A stretch of DNA of 64,000 bases from CAZQGO01 sp964593065 (GCA_964593065.1 CAZQGO010000015.1:6917-70916); one strand, 5' to 3'. Positions 24,580 through 33,330 are shown, counted from the first letter of the stretch. Notes: a model not told the origin generated them from the letters alone. A program made the numbers and translations.

Positions 24580-25851
24580 CTACTCGTCCGCGTCGTCCGG
24601 GGCCGCGTATTGTTTGATCAGGGTCAGCTGGTTGAAATTGGCGTTGCTTTCATACCGGACCTGGTCCATCAATTGGTTGACCAGCAATCCCCCCACGCCC
24701 CTCTTCATGCCCTTGAGCACGCTGGATTTCACGGAAATGTCCTTGTTCTTGGTGACATCATACGGATCCCCGTAATCGCGGATCTGGATTTTCACCTGCT
24801 TTTTCTGGAAATCCATGCGCAGCCTGAAGATCTGCCAGGGATCAAAATCGTTGCCGTGTTCGATCAGATTGAGCAGGATTTCCTCGATGGCCAAGGCGAC
24901 GGCGTTCGTGGTCACCTCGTCCATGCCTTCCTGCCGGCACAACCCGCTGATCGTCTGCCGGATGATTCCGAGGTAATTGACGTCCGTGTTGATTTTCAGC
25001 TCCATGCCCTTGTAGCGGGATTTGCGCCTGCGTGCCAGGCTGCCCGGTTTGAGCGTCAGCAGGTTGGCCCAGGGATCGACGAAAAAAGTCTCGTCGCAGT
25101 TTTCGCAGCGGTAGATGTCCGACGCCTTGGCCACGATTTCCGCCTGGCAGGTGCGGCAATGAACCGTCACGGGGAATTGGGCCTTGTTGGGCTTCTCCTT
25201 GGCTTCGACCGTAAATTCCGCGTGCCGGCGGCCGTCGTCGATCGTGAGAGTGACCCGGCCCGGCGCGGTCACCACGACCTTCCCCTCCCAGACGCCGTTT
25301 TTAAAACCGGACAATTCCGCCGGCAGAACCAGGCCGCTGGTCACGCTGACCTTGGGCCGGTCCTTATACTCCGTGACGGTCTGCTCGGCCGCATCGCGCG
25401 CCTCCACCCGCAGCTGGAATTCGGTGCCGCAAAAAATCTCGCCGTCGGGCGTGGAAACGTGGAAGCGGTCCGCCTGTTCGACGATCTTAGGCGCCGTGGT
25501 CCAGTTCTTCGCGCCGGATTCGTCGGGCAAAAACTCCATCATGTCGGTCAGGCCGATGGACTCGAAAACTTTCATGATTTTCTTCGAACCCAGGCAGGCC
25601 TTGATGTCTCCGCCCTTGTGCGCGCGCGCCTGCTGCAACTGGCTGACAAACACCCCGATGCCCGCCGAACTGATGTACTCCACCTCGGACAGATTCACCA
25701 GCAGGCGATGGTGTCCCTGCCGCAGCAGGTTCTCCAGCTCCTTTTCGAAGGCCGGAGCCGTGTCGGCGTCGATCACACCTTTGATGCGCAGCAAGGTCAC
25801 GTCCGGATTGTATTTGCTCTTCCCGTATGAGATTTCCATGTTCTGGGCCAT
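24580..25851 (-). CDS. STAS - Ig-like - zinc ribbon - GHKL ATPase regulator (copy A)
   Basis: The 423-residue protein joins an anti-anti-sigma STAS domain (1-115, with the phosphorylatable Ser in VEYISSAGIGVFV), an Ig/invasin-like beta-sandwich (about 130-235: LRVEARDAAEQTVTEY, FKNGVWEGKVVV, VTLTIDDG), a zinc ribbon (CRTC...CENC, about 245-275) and an RsbW-type ATPase (about 290-415: N-box EEILLNLIEHGN, IRDYGDPYDVT, GVGGLLVNQLMD). Antagonist and kinase of a partner-switching system are thus in one chain. The ATG at 25851 follows AAGGAG. It lies 124 bases after its paralogue and closes the pterin operon. No sigma factor gene is nearby. Confidence 0.85.
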   Translation of the reverse strand: MAQNMEISYGKSKYNPDVTLLRIKGVIDADTAPAFEKELENLLRQGHHRLLVNLSEVEYISSAGIGVFVSQLQQARAHKGGDIKACLGSKKIMKVFESIGLTDMMEFLPDESGAKNWTTAPKIVEQADRFHVSTPDGEIFCGTEFQLRVEARDAAEQTVTEYKDRPKVSVTSGLVLPAELSGFKNGVWEGKVVVTAPGRVTLTIDDGRRHAEFTVEAKEKPNKAQFPVTVHCRTCQAEIVAKASDIYRCENCDETFFVDPWANLLTLKPGSLARRRKSRYKGMELKINTDVNYLGIIRQTISGLCRQEGMDEVTTNAVALAIEEILLNLIEHGNDFDPWQIFRLRMDFQKKQVKIQIRDYGDPYDVTKNKDISVKSSVLKGMKRGVGGLLVNQLMDQVRYESNANFNQLTLIKQYAAPDDADE

Positions 25852-25975
25852 GACGAGTCCAACTCCTTCCACAGGGGATACCCGCGACCCGTGCCGGATC
25901 CGGCGTTCCCCGTAGTATACCACCGGACCGCGGGCTTGGAAACCCGTGCGCTGCCGATTCCGGTTGCCGGTGCTT

Positions 25976-27298
25976 TCAGGCCTTCCCGTCCGCGCCCGGC
26001 GAAACGGCCCGCGGCCCTCCGCCGCCGCGGCGCAGGCGCCGGACCTCGGGCGAATATTTTTTCAGCAGGGTCAGCTGGTTGAACCTTTTGAACCGGCGGT
26101 AGGTGACCCGGTCCATGAGCTGGTTGATCAGCATCCCGCCCACGCCGCCCCGCATGCCCTTCTGAATGCAGGTCTTGATCGATTGGCTGCGGTGGCTCGT
26201 GATGTCGAAGGGCTCTCCGAAGTCACGGATCTGGACCAGCAACTGGCGCTCCTGGAAGCGCAGCTTCAGGATCACGCGCGTATCGGGGTCGAAATGATTG
26301 CTGTGCTCGATGATGTTCAGCAGGGCCTCCTCGGCCGTCAGGATCACCTCGTTGATCGTCACCTCGTCCAGTTGCTCCTGCTCGCACAGGCCGGTGATGA
26401 AGCGGCGGATGGAATTCAGGTAATTCACGTCGCCGTTGATCTTGAGTTCCATGCCTTTGTTCCGGGCCTTGGCGGGTTTGGTCAGGCTGCCGGATTTCAA
26501 GGTAATGACGTGGGCCCAGGCGTCCACGTAGAAGATCTCGTCGCAGCGGGCGCAGCGGTAAATATCCATGCCCTTGACCGTGGCGGAATGTCCGCAGCGG
26601 CGGCAGCGAACGGTCTGCGGGAAAACGGCGCGGTTGCTTTCCTCCCGGACCAGCAGATTGAACCGGCTTTCGATTTGGCCGTCCACGGCGATGAGGGTCA
26701 GCATCCCGGCGTCCGTCAGCACCACCTGCCCTTCCCAAATCCCCCGCTGGAAGCCGGAGAGCACCCGGGGCAGCACCAGCCCGCTGTTCACGATCAACTG
26801 GGGATCGCCCTGGTATTCTTCCACGATTCTTTGGCTGGCGTCGCGGGCCTCGACCCGCAGCTGGAACTCCCGCCCGCACTGGATTTCGCCCTCCGACACC
26901 GCGAAGGCGAAGTGATCGACCTGCTCGGGAAGGGCCTGGGCCGGATGCCAGACGCGCACCTCGGACTCGTCGGCCAGCACATCCAGCATGCTGGTGAGCC
27001 CGATGGATTCAAACACCTTGAGAATCTTCGGGGAGGCGCGGAAGATCTTGATGTCGCCGTCCGGCTGTTCGCGCACGGTCCGCAACATGCCGACGAAGAC
27101 ACCGATGCCGGCGGAGCTGATGTAGGTGACGCCGGCTAAGTCCACCAGGATCCGCGGCCGCCCTTGCGCCAGCAGATCCGCGAGCACGCGTTCGAACTCC
27201 GGGGCGGCGTTGACGTCGATGAAGCCGGTCAGGCGCAAAACCGTCACCTCCGGGTTGACGGCGCTCGGGGTCGCGACGAATTCAGCCGGTTGATCCAT
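25976..27298 (-). CDS. STAS - Ig-like - zinc ribbon - GHKL ATPase regulator (copy B)
   Basis: This 440-residue paralogue of the following gene has the same four modules in the same order: STAS with VTYISSAGIGVFVGML, beta-sandwich (LRVEARDASQRIVEEY, FQRGIWEGQVVL), zinc ribbon (CRRC...CARC) and RsbW-type ATPase (EEALLNIIEHSN, IRDFGEPFDIT, GVGGMLINQLMD). It differs by a C-terminal extension rich in Arg/Gly (about 25 residues). The ATG at 27298, with GGAGGACG upstream, overlaps the 3' end of folE2 by 17 bases, so it is translationally coupled to the pterin genes. It may oppose or form a heterodimer with copy A; that is inference. Confidence 0.85.
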   Translation of the reverse strand: MDQPAEFVATPSAVNPEVTVLRLTGFIDVNAAPEFERVLADLLAQGRPRILVDLAGVTYISSAGIGVFVGMLRTVREQPDGDIKIFRASPKILKVFESIGLTSMLDVLADESEVRVWHPAQALPEQVDHFAFAVSEGEIQCGREFQLRVEARDASQRIVEEYQGDPQLIVNSGLVLPRVLSGFQRGIWEGQVVLTDAGMLTLIAVDGQIESRFNLLVREESNRAVFPQTVRCRRCGHSATVKGMDIYRCARCDEIFYVDAWAHVITLKSGSLTKPAKARNKGMELKINGDVNYLNSIRRFITGLCEQEQLDEVTINEVILTAEEALLNIIEHSNHFDPDTRVILKLRFQERQLLVQIRDFGEPFDITSHRSQSIKTCIQKGMRGGVGGMLINQLMDRVTYRRFKRFNQLTLLKKYSPEVRRLRRGGGGPRAVSPGADGKA

Positions 27299-28154
27299 GC
27301 CGGCGTCCTCCCCCGCCCCCCCGCGTCCGCCGCGTCCGGCGGCCGGAGGAAGGCTTGGCTGCGCGACCGGCGCGGGACCGGCGGCGGTCGAACTCCACGA
27401 AGGCGTATGCATTGTGGTTATGAATGCTTTCCAGGTTTTCGCTCTCCACGGTGAACCAGCTGATCCGAAGATCCTTCCGCAACTGGCGGGCGATTTCCCG
27501 GACAATGTCCTCGACAAACGCGGGATGGTCGTAGGCCCGCTCGGTGACGTATTTTTCATCTTCCCGTTTCAGGAGGGCGTAGAGATCGCAGACCGCGCTC
27601 CTTTCCGCGAGGTCGATGAGCTCCTCGATCCAAACCAGGGCGTGCATGCGGATGGTAACCGTCACCAAGGAGCGCTGGTTGTGGGCGCCCCGCTCGCTGA
27701 TCTCCTTGGAGCAGGGGCAAAGCGTGGTCACGGGCACCCGCACGGCCAGGATCAGATCCCTTTCCCCGTCGCGGTGGTGGCTGGCCACCATGGTGCATTG
27801 ATATTCCATCAGGCTGACGGCCTTGGACACCGGAGCCTGTTTTTCAATGAAATAGGGAAAGGACAATTCCAGGTAGGCCGCCTCGGAATTCAGGGTCGCG
27901 CGCATGTCCTGCAGGATTCCATCCACATGGCGGATGTCGATCTCGCGCTGGTTCCGGTGCAGGACCTCGATGAAGCGGCTCATGTGCGTGCCCCGGAAAC
28001 GTTCCGGCAAGTGCACGTAGAGGTTGACATCGGCCACCGTGTGCTGGGCGGTATGCGCACGGTCCAGCACCGAAATCGGATACTTGATGTTGCGGATGCC
28101 CACCTTGTCAATGGCGATCTGGCGGTAATCCCGCTGGTTCTGGACGTCCTTCAT
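27282..28154 (-). CDS. folE2: GTP cyclohydrolase FolE2 (type IB)
   Basis: FolE2 converts GTP to 7,8-dihydroneopterin triphosphate and works with metals other than zinc. The signature VPVTTLCPCSKEISERGAHNQRS (catalytic Cys and His) is intact, as are the downstream Glu-containing EELIDLAERS and the C-terminal ESLHNHNAYAFVEF-like motif. The protein is 290 residues with about 30 extra Arg/Gly-rich residues at its end, where the frame runs into the STAS gene. It follows the pyruvoyl-tetrahydropterin synthase gene by four bases, feeding that enzyme its substrate. Confidence 0.93.
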   Translation of the reverse strand: MKDVQNQRDYRQIAIDKVGIRNIKYPISVLDRAHTAQHTVADVNLYVHLPERFRGTHMSRFIEVLHRNQREIDIRHVDGILQDMRATLNSEAAYLELSFPYFIEKQAPVSKAVSLMEYQCTMVASHHRDGERDLILAVRVPVTTLCPCSKEISERGAHNQRSLVTVTIRMHALVWIEELIDLAERSAVCDLYALLKREDEKYVTERAYDHPAFVEDIVREIARQLRKDLRISWFTVESENLESIHNHNAYAFVEFDRRRSRAGRAAKPSSGRRTRRTRGGGGGRRHGSTG

Positions 28155-28158
28155 GACC

Positions 28159-28569
28159 CTAGGCCTCCCCGCGGTAGATCACGCAGTTGTTGGCGGTTTC
28201 CCAAATCTTCACTTCATGCAGCAGGCCCGGCGCCAGTCGGTCCTGGAGCTGTTCCCAGACCGCCTGGGCCAAGTTCTCCGTGGTGGGAATGCGGCCGCGC
28301 AGCATGGGAACGTCCCGGTTCAAATCGCGGTGATCCAGGTGGGCGACCACATGCTCTTCCAGCAGGCGTTTGAAATCCGTCAGGTTCAGGACCATGCCGG
28401 TACGGGGGTCGATCTGGCCGCGCACGGTGACTTCCAGGACGTAGTTGTGCCCGTGCCCGGAAGGCCGGCTGCATTTCCCGAAAACCCTGGCGTTCTCCGC
28501 GGGCGATAATTGGGGCGATTCCAGGCGGTGGGCGGCGCTGAATTCCACCCGTTTGCGCACGTAGATCAC
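28159..28569 (-). CDS. 6-Pyruvoyl-tetrahydropterin synthase-type enzyme
   Basis: This 136-residue T-fold enzyme acts on dihydroneopterin triphosphate. Zinc His residues are in FSAAHRL and GHGH. The catalytic Cys sits in CSRPSGHGHNY with five residues before the first His, the spacing of animal PTPS, whereas QueD proteins have C-x3-HGH. The rest (GMVLNLTDFKRLLEE, LDHRDLN, TTENLA) also follows PTPS. So it more likely makes 6-pyruvoyl-tetrahydropterin than the queuosine precursor, though QueD activity is not excluded. The GTG at 28569 overlaps the SDR stop by four bases and follows GGAAGAGA. Confidence 0.85.
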   Translation of the reverse strand: MIYVRKRVEFSAAHRLESPQLSPAENARVFGKCSRPSGHGHNYVLEVTVRGQIDPRTGMVLNLTDFKRLLEEHVVAHLDHRDLNRDVPMLRGRIPTTENLAQAVWEQLQDRLAPGLLHEVKIWETANNCVIYRGEA

Positions 28570-29300
28570 GGCCGCGTCTCTCTTCCGCCGGCCCGGGGCG
28601 GTCCGGCCAGCATCAGGTTGGCGCCGTTGATCGCGCGGCTGTCGTCGCTGAGAAGGAAAACCGCCACGCGCGCCACTTCCTCGGGCTCCATGGCCGGCGG
28701 GAGCTGCGGTGCCGCCGCCCGCAGCATGGAGGTGTTCACGGCCGCCGGCGACAGGCAGTTGACGCGGACGCCCAGGGTCCGGGCCTCCACGGCCAGAATC
28801 TCGGTGAGTCCGGATACGCCGTACTTGCTGACGTTGTAGGCGGCGAACCCCGGAAATTTTTCCACTCCGGGCAGCCCCGAAAAGGAGGAAAAGTTCACGA
28901 TGGCGCCCCCCGGGCGCAGGCAGTTCAAGGCTTCGCGGCAGCACAGCAGGGTGCCGGTCAAATTGATCCGCAGCACCTCTTCCCAGGCGGCCAGGTCCAG
29001 TTCCCGCCAGGGCGTCCTGTGGAAAATGGCCGCACAATGGATCGATCCGTCCAGGCCGCCCAGGTCCTCCACGGCGCGCGCGAACAGTCCGCGGACCTGG
29101 GATGAATCGCCTACGTCGCAGGGGACCACCCGGGGAGGCGGAGCTGCCGCGGGCCAGTGCGCCGCGACCTCTTCCAACTCGGCCCGGGTCCGGCTGGCGA
29201 TCACCAGCCGCGCCCCTTCCCGGGCTGCGGCCTCGGCGCAGGCGCGGCCGATGCCGCGGCCCGCCCCCGTGACCAGGACGCGCTGCGCTTGCAGTCTCAC
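28566..29300 (-). CDS. Short-chain dehydrogenase/reductase, possibly a pterin reductase
   Basis: The 244-residue product has the classical SDR motifs: TGAGRGIG nucleotide loop near residue 13, the CAAIF stretch in place of NNAG, catalytic Ser in FSSFSG and YNVSK. Its GTG start at 29300 overlaps the methyltransferase stop and its own stop overlaps the PTPS start, so the three are tightly coupled. Reduction of 6-pyruvoyl-tetrahydropterin by an SDR (sepiapterin reductase) is the known last step to tetrahydrobiopterin, so that is the leading guess for this gene from context. Sequence alone only shows an NAD(P)-dependent SDR. Confidence 0.82.
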   Translation of the reverse strand: MRLQAQRVLVTGAGRGIGRACAEAAAREGARLVIASRTRAELEEVAAHWPAAAPPPRVVPCDVGDSSQVRGLFARAVEDLGGLDGSIHCAAIFHRTPWRELDLAAWEEVLRINLTGTLLCCREALNCLRPGGAIVNFSSFSGLPGVEKFPGFAAYNVSKYGVSGLTEILAVEARTLGVRVNCLSPAAVNTSMLRAAAPQLPPAMEPEEVARVAVFLLSDDSRAINGANLMLAGPPRAGGRETRP

Positions 29301-30061
29301 GGCCTGGTTCCGCCGTTTTTCCCGCTGCGCCGCCAGACTGCAGCCTGCAGGACGCGCCGGTAGGTTGAGCCGAACATCGGCCCGGGGTAACGGTACTCTT
29401 TCAGGGATTGGAGCCGCAGGCGGTTCCCCGCCGCGCCGCGGATTTCCTCCATGGAATAAAACTGGAACCACATGTGCGCCTCCGGATCATACAGGCGACC
29501 CCGCCCCGGATCCCGTGTTTTCCGCAGCAGGGGGCCGTAGTAGCCGTCCTGGGGCAGGAAATGATAAGTCAAAAAATACCCCCCGGGTTTCAAGACCCTG
29601 GCGATTTCGCTCCAGAAGCGGCGGCGCCGGGTCCCGCGGGTGAGGTTGTCGGCGGCCGTGATCTCCTGGACGGCATCGAAATGGGAGTCCAAAAAAGGCA
29701 GGGGCTCCGCCAAGTCGTGGCGCAACAGCTCGAGGCGCCCGGGAAGGCCGCGGCCGGCCCGGCGAAAATCCTTCAAGGCCGCCGGCGCCACGTCCAAACC
29801 GCACACCGTCCAACCGGAGCGCAAGAACGGCAGGCTGTTGCGCCCGCGCCCGCAGCCCAAATCCAGCAACCGGCCCCGGTGCAGGCCGGCCCGGCGCAGC
29901 CGGGCTTTGAACTCGGCCACGCACTTTTCCGGCCTCCAAGTCCGGGAGGATTCGATGCGCTTCGGCCCGCGCCGTGCGTATTCCCGGATCCAGGCCCGGT
30001 GTTGCGGCCGCAGCGGGAAGGAACCCGGCGGCGGGCCCTGCCCCTCCGACGCGTCACGCAC
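29297..30061 (-). CDS. Class I SAM-dependent methyltransferase
   Basis: The 254-residue product has motif I LLDLGCGRGRNSLPFL, a following acidic turn GLDVAP, and motif IV-like HFDAVQEITAADNL, then the LKPGGYFLTYHF strand. It belongs to the broad Methyltransf_11/25 group and the acceptor cannot be read from sequence. I place the start at a GTG (30061) preceded by GGGGGA; the open frame continues upstream through the neighbouring gene but that is a shadow reading. It starts 14 bases after the alpha/beta hydrolase stop and overlaps the SDR gene. A tailoring role on the pterin product is possible. Confidence 0.8.
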   Translation of the reverse strand: MRDASEGQGPPPGSFPLRPQHRAWIREYARRGPKRIESSRTWRPEKCVAEFKARLRRAGLHRGRLLDLGCGRGRNSLPFLRSGWTVCGLDVAPAALKDFRRAGRGLPGRLELLRHDLAEPLPFLDSHFDAVQEITAADNLTRGTRRRRFWSEIARVLKPGGYFLTYHFLPQDGYYGPLLRKTRDPGRGRLYDPEAHMWFQFYSMEEIRGAAGNRLRLQSLKEYRYPGPMFGSTYRRVLQAAVWRRSGKNGGTRP

Positions 30062-30075
30062 GTTGCGTCCCCCGT

Positions 30076-31017
30076 TTACCGGGACTTCCCGCCGGAAGCG
30101 GTGCCGCCGGCGGGGAGGCCGAGAAAGGTGCGCACGGCCTTCAGCACCAGCCGGGGTGCCGTTTCCAAGGGAAGGTGGCCCACGCCTGGAAGAATTTCCA
30201 GTTTGGCCCCGGGAATATTGTCGGCCAAGTAGCGTCCGTTGATGGGCGGCACGACGCGGTCCTCTTCGCCCCACAGCACCAGGGTCGGGACCTGCAGTCG
30301 TTCCTCGTACGCCAAATATCGGAATTGGGTGCAGGCGCGCAGGACGCGCAGAAACCCCGCCCGGCCCCCCGCCGTGTTCAGGGGGCGGTAGTATTGTTCC
30401 ACGAATTTTTCCCACCCCGCATGTCCCGCAGGCCAGGCCCGAACCAGCAGGCGGCGGATGAAGTCCCGGCCGAGGAATAAGCTGGCCCAGGCCTCCCCCA
30501 GCACGGGCCAGCGCCACCACCAGCCCAGGGTGTCGACGCTGCGACCCGCGGAGCAATCCGGGGCGATGAGAATGAGGTGCTGAACCAGCCGCGGATAACT
30601 TGCAGCCAGGACCATGGCGACGCCGCCCCCCAAATCATGCCCGATCAGATCGATGTTCTCGATGCCCAGGCGGTCCAGCAGCAACTTGACGTCCAGCGCG
30701 AGACCTTCCGGGGACACATCTCCGGCCCCGGTCTTGTCGGAAAGCCCCAGACCAGGAAAATCGATGAGGAGGAGGCGGGTACCCGGCCAGGCAGCCGTGG
30801 TCAGGGCCTGATACGCCGCGGAATGATACGGGAACCCGTGCAACAGCACCAGGGTCCGCCCGGACCCGAAGGAATCGGCGTAGATTCGCTTTCCGTTCAC
30901 CGGGTAGAATTCACCGCGAATCGGAAAAATGGCCCGGGGATTGTGGAACCGTTGCAGGTAAAAGCCACCCCAAACCAGCACGAACAGCAAAATGACCCAC
31001 CACACCCAACGCGCCAT
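30076..31017 (-). CDS. Membrane-anchored alpha/beta hydrolase with Asp nucleophile
   Basis: The 313-residue protein has an N-terminal membrane anchor (about 3-21) and an alpha/beta-hydrolase core with HGFPYH oxyanion motif, nucleophile elbow GHDLGGG, acid near WGEEDRVVPP and the final His in GVGHLPLE. Asp in the elbow, rather than Ser, is typical of epoxide hydrolases and haloalkane dehalogenases. The mostly aromatic cap (LGWWWRWPVLGEAW) suggests a hydrophobic substrate. It is the first gene of the operon to the pterin and STAS genes, reading from the promoter at 31072-31101. Confidence 0.82.
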   Translation of the reverse strand: MARWVWWVILLFVLVWGGFYLQRFHNPRAIFPIRGEFYPVNGKRIYADSFGSGRTLVLLHGFPYHSAAYQALTTAAWPGTRLLLIDFPGLGLSDKTGAGDVSPEGLALDVKLLLDRLGIENIDLIGHDLGGGVAMVLAASYPRLVQHLILIAPDCSAGRSVDTLGWWWRWPVLGEAWASLFLGRDFIRRLLVRAWPAGHAGWEKFVEQYYRPLNTAGGRAGFLRVLRACTQFRYLAYEERLQVPTLVLWGEEDRVVPPINGRYLADNIPGAKLEILPGVGHLPLETAPRLVLKAVRTFLGLPAGGTASGGKSR

Positions 31018-31071
31018 CCGGAAGTCCTCTCCTGGTAAGCGAAACGGCCGGACCGATCCGGCGTGAATTGT

Positions 31072-31101
31072 ATGCTAGCAAAAAGCTTGGACCACTGTCA
31101 A
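31072..31101 (-). promoter_or_regulatory. Sigma70-type promoter of the hydrolase-pterin-STAS operon
   Basis: Minus-strand TTGACA (31101-31096, perfect) and TAGCAT (31077-31072) are 18 bases apart, with TGC before the -10 as an extended element. The leader to the ATG at 31017 is about 48 bases. Confidence 0.65.
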
Positions 31102-31239
31102 ACCCTTTAACCTCGATGCCGGACAGCCCGAAGGATCCGGAAGGCACAATGCCGCACGGTTTTTCCTTGCCGCGCGCTTGGACGGCATGGGAAAATGTCA
31201 GCATTCCTTTTCGCGCCGTACGGCATCGGGAGGACGTGC

Positions 31240-31932
31240 ATGGGGAAAACCGGACTGGAAATCCTGTTGCTCGCGGGATGGTTGGCCTCGGCGGCAAACG
31301 CCGGTTGGGAATACGGGCCCATTTCCCGGAACACGCGTCTGCCCGCCGGGGACAGCGAAGTCTGGGAGTTCGGCATGGTGTACACGGCCGCGGCCCTTTA
31401 TCCGGATCAAATCATCTGCCCGGCGGGTAGCCGGCTCGTGATTCACTTCCTGAATCTCTCCCCGGAGGCGGTTACGCTGGAAGTCGAGGGGACGGCCGCC
31501 GCCCGCGTCGCTCCCGGCGCCTACCGCCGTTTGCGTCTGGGGACCCAGGCTCCCGGAACGCGTACGCTCGTCCTGGAAAACGTGTCCGCGGAGGATAACG
31601 CGCACGCGGAGGACCCGCGTGAATTGCCGGCGCAAATGAAAATACCGCTGCTGGCCGGCACCTGGCCGGGCGAAACCGCGGTCTACCGTGCCGTGTGGCT
31701 TCGGCGCGGCCCGTCCCTCCTGCCGCGACGCAGCCTGCTGCCGGCCGGCCGCGTCAGCGAACTGTTCCTGGCCGCCAGCCCGGGGACTTCGTCCCGGCTC
31801 TGGGAGGCGGATTCCCACACCTTCCTGTGGAAACCGGGCCAAGTCACGCTCACGGAATTCATCCGTCCCGCCTCGGCGGTTCTGCCCTGCCCTCCGGCCG
31901 AAAATCCCCCGGGCCAGCTCCTGATTCGCTAG
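31240..31932 (+). CDS. Secreted protein with possible cupredoxin-like fold
   Basis: The 230-residue product starts MGKTGLEILLLAGWLASAANA, a signal peptide cut before GWEYG. The ATG at 31240 has GGGAGGACG upstream; an earlier in-frame ATG lacks a ribosome site. Residues about 50-150 form strands with the rhythm of EfeO/cupredoxin-type domains (IICPAGSRLVIHFLNLSPEAVTLEV, TRTLVLENVSAEDNAH), but the His/Cys copper ligands are not clear. The second half (150-230) is similar in style and may be a second beta domain. It is divergently transcribed from the hydrolase operon and stands alone. Confidence 0.6.
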   Translation: MGKTGLEILLLAGWLASAANAGWEYGPISRNTRLPAGDSEVWEFGMVYTAAALYPDQIICPAGSRLVIHFLNLSPEAVTLEVEGTAAARVAPGAYRRLRLGTQAPGTRTLVLENVSAEDNAHAEDPRELPAQMKIPLLAGTWPGETAVYRAVWLRRGPSLLPRRSLLPAGRVSELFLAASPGTSSRLWEADSHTFLWKPGQVTLTEFIRPASAVLPCPPAENPPGQLLIR

Positions 31933-31955
31933 CCGCAGTCAGGGCGTGGAAAGGT

Positions 31956-32450
31956 TCAGGCGAATTTTTCCCAATGCAGCATGGATTCCAGACCGCGTTT
32001 CAGCAGGCGCGGCGTTTCCGCCGGGAACCCGCAGGGCACCAAGGCGATCAATTTCAGGGGGCCGGCGACGCCCAGGATTTGCAGAATCTGCGGCGCATAG
32101 GGTTTCTTGTCCCCCGCCACCCAGCAGGCCCCCACGCCCTGGGCGTGCAGAGCGTTCAGCAGGTTGACCACCGCGGCCGTGCCGTCTTCCAGGTAATATT
32201 TGGTGTCCCGGCATACAATCGCCACGCAGGCGGGCGCCCCGGCGATGAACTTCCCATGATCCGTGACTGCGGCGAGCCGGGCTAATTTCTCCGGGCCGGT
32301 CACCGCAATGAATTCCCAGGGCTGCTCGTTGCGGGCCGTGGGCGCCATGCGGGCCGCATCGAGGGCCTTGAGCAGAACTTCCCGCGGCACGGGCCGCGCC
32401 TGGTACTTGCGGATGCTGCGTCGTGAAGTCAATGCGGCCAGGGTTTCCAT
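31956..32450 (-). CDS. Nitroreductase-family FMN oxidoreductase
   Basis: The 164-residue product has the FMN phosphate contact SRRSIRKYQARPVP at the N-terminus, the PTARNEQPWEFI block and the C-terminal GACWVAG and GFPAETPRLLKR motifs of small nitroreductases. These reduce nitroaromatic or quinone compounds, or act in iron or flavin metabolism, using NAD(P)H. The ATG at 32450 is preceded by GGGGGTG. It converges with the secreted-protein gene, 23 bases away. Physiological substrate unknown. Confidence 0.88.
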   Translation of the reverse strand: METLAALTSRRSIRKYQARPVPREVLLKALDAARMAPTARNEQPWEFIAVTGPEKLARLAAVTDHGKFIAGAPACVAIVCRDTKYYLEDGTAAVVNLLNALHAQGVGACWVAGDKKPYAPQILQILGVAGPLKLIALVPCGFPAETPRLLKRGLESMLHWEKFA

Positions 32451-32538
32451 GGAAATCACCCCCTTGTTCAAATCGTCGCGGGCCGGGCCGAGGCGGATGC
32501 ACTGCCGACAATTCCTGCCGGGGAAGCCGTGCCGGCGG

Positions 32539-33204
32539 TCACGCCGAAGACGGCCGGAGCGGTCCCTCCAGCAGCCGCCGAAAGTCCTCCACGCCGACCT
32601 CGGCGAGTCCGGCGACGACCCGCTCGGCACGGGGCAGGTTCTTCGCATCGCCGATGCCGAGATGGTGCATGCCCGCGGCGATGGCGGCCTCGATTCCGGA
32701 TTCCGCATCCTCCACGACCACGCAGCGCGCGGGCTCCGCATCCAGGCGCCGGGCGGATAGCAAAAACAGTTCGGGGTCCGGCTTTCCGCGCTGAATCTCC
32801 CTGCCGTCCACGACGGCGTCGAAGGCCTCCGTCATCTGGATCTTGCTTAAAACCAGGCGCGCGTTCTTGGAAGAGGAGGCCAGCGCGATCCTGAACCCCG
32901 CCCTTTTCAACCCGCCGATCAGTTCTCCGGCTCCAGGCAAGACATCTCCGGGTTTCAGGGTTTGGACCAAATCCAGGTAATAGCCGTTCTTGCGATCCGT
33001 GTATTCCCGGATTTTCTCCTCGCCGGGGTTGTGGCCCAGCAACAGGAGGAGGGATTCGCGCCGCGGTACGCCCCGCAGCTTTTCGTTGGCCTGCCGGTCG
33101 AATGGCACTCCCAATTCATCGGCCAGTTTTTTCCACCCCTGGTAGTGATACTCCGCCGTATCCACGATCACGCCGTCCAGGTCAAATATGACCGCCTGGT
33201 TCAT
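32539..33204 (-). CDS. pgmB: Beta-phosphoglucomutase-type HAD phosphatase
   Basis: The 221-residue protein has the HAD motif FDLDGVIVDTAEYHYQGWK, including the Asp pair and the Thr/His cap contacts of beta-phosphoglucomutase, then DRQANEKLRGVPRRESL, the conserved cap loop that binds the sugar phosphate in that family. Motif II is ALASSSKN and motif III/IV are QRGKPDPELF and VVEDAESGIEAA. It interconverts beta-glucose 1- and 6-phosphate during maltose or trehalose breakdown. The ATG at 33204 starts MNQAVIFD. No sugar phosphorylase is adjacent. The next minus gene upstream ends in a terminator, so this gene has its own promoter. Confidence 0.88.
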   Translation of the reverse strand: MNQAVIFDLDGVIVDTAEYHYQGWKKLADELGVPFDRQANEKLRGVPRRESLLLLLGHNPGEEKIREYTDRKNGYYLDLVQTLKPGDVLPGAGELIGGLKRAGFRIALASSSKNARLVLSKIQMTEAFDAVVDGREIQRGKPDPELFLLSARRLDAEPARCVVVEDAESGIEAAIAAGMHHLGIGDAKNLPRAERVVAGLAEVGVEDFRRLLEGPLRPSSA

Positions 33205-33330
33205 GGATGAACACTCTCCTTCCCTTGCCCGTCTTCCCGCGTCCCGGGGCAAAATCCCGGTCTCCGTCCGCTCCGGGAAGGACCGGGCCTGCCGTCGGTC
33301 CGTGGATGCCCCCCGCCTCGGTCCAGCGGC

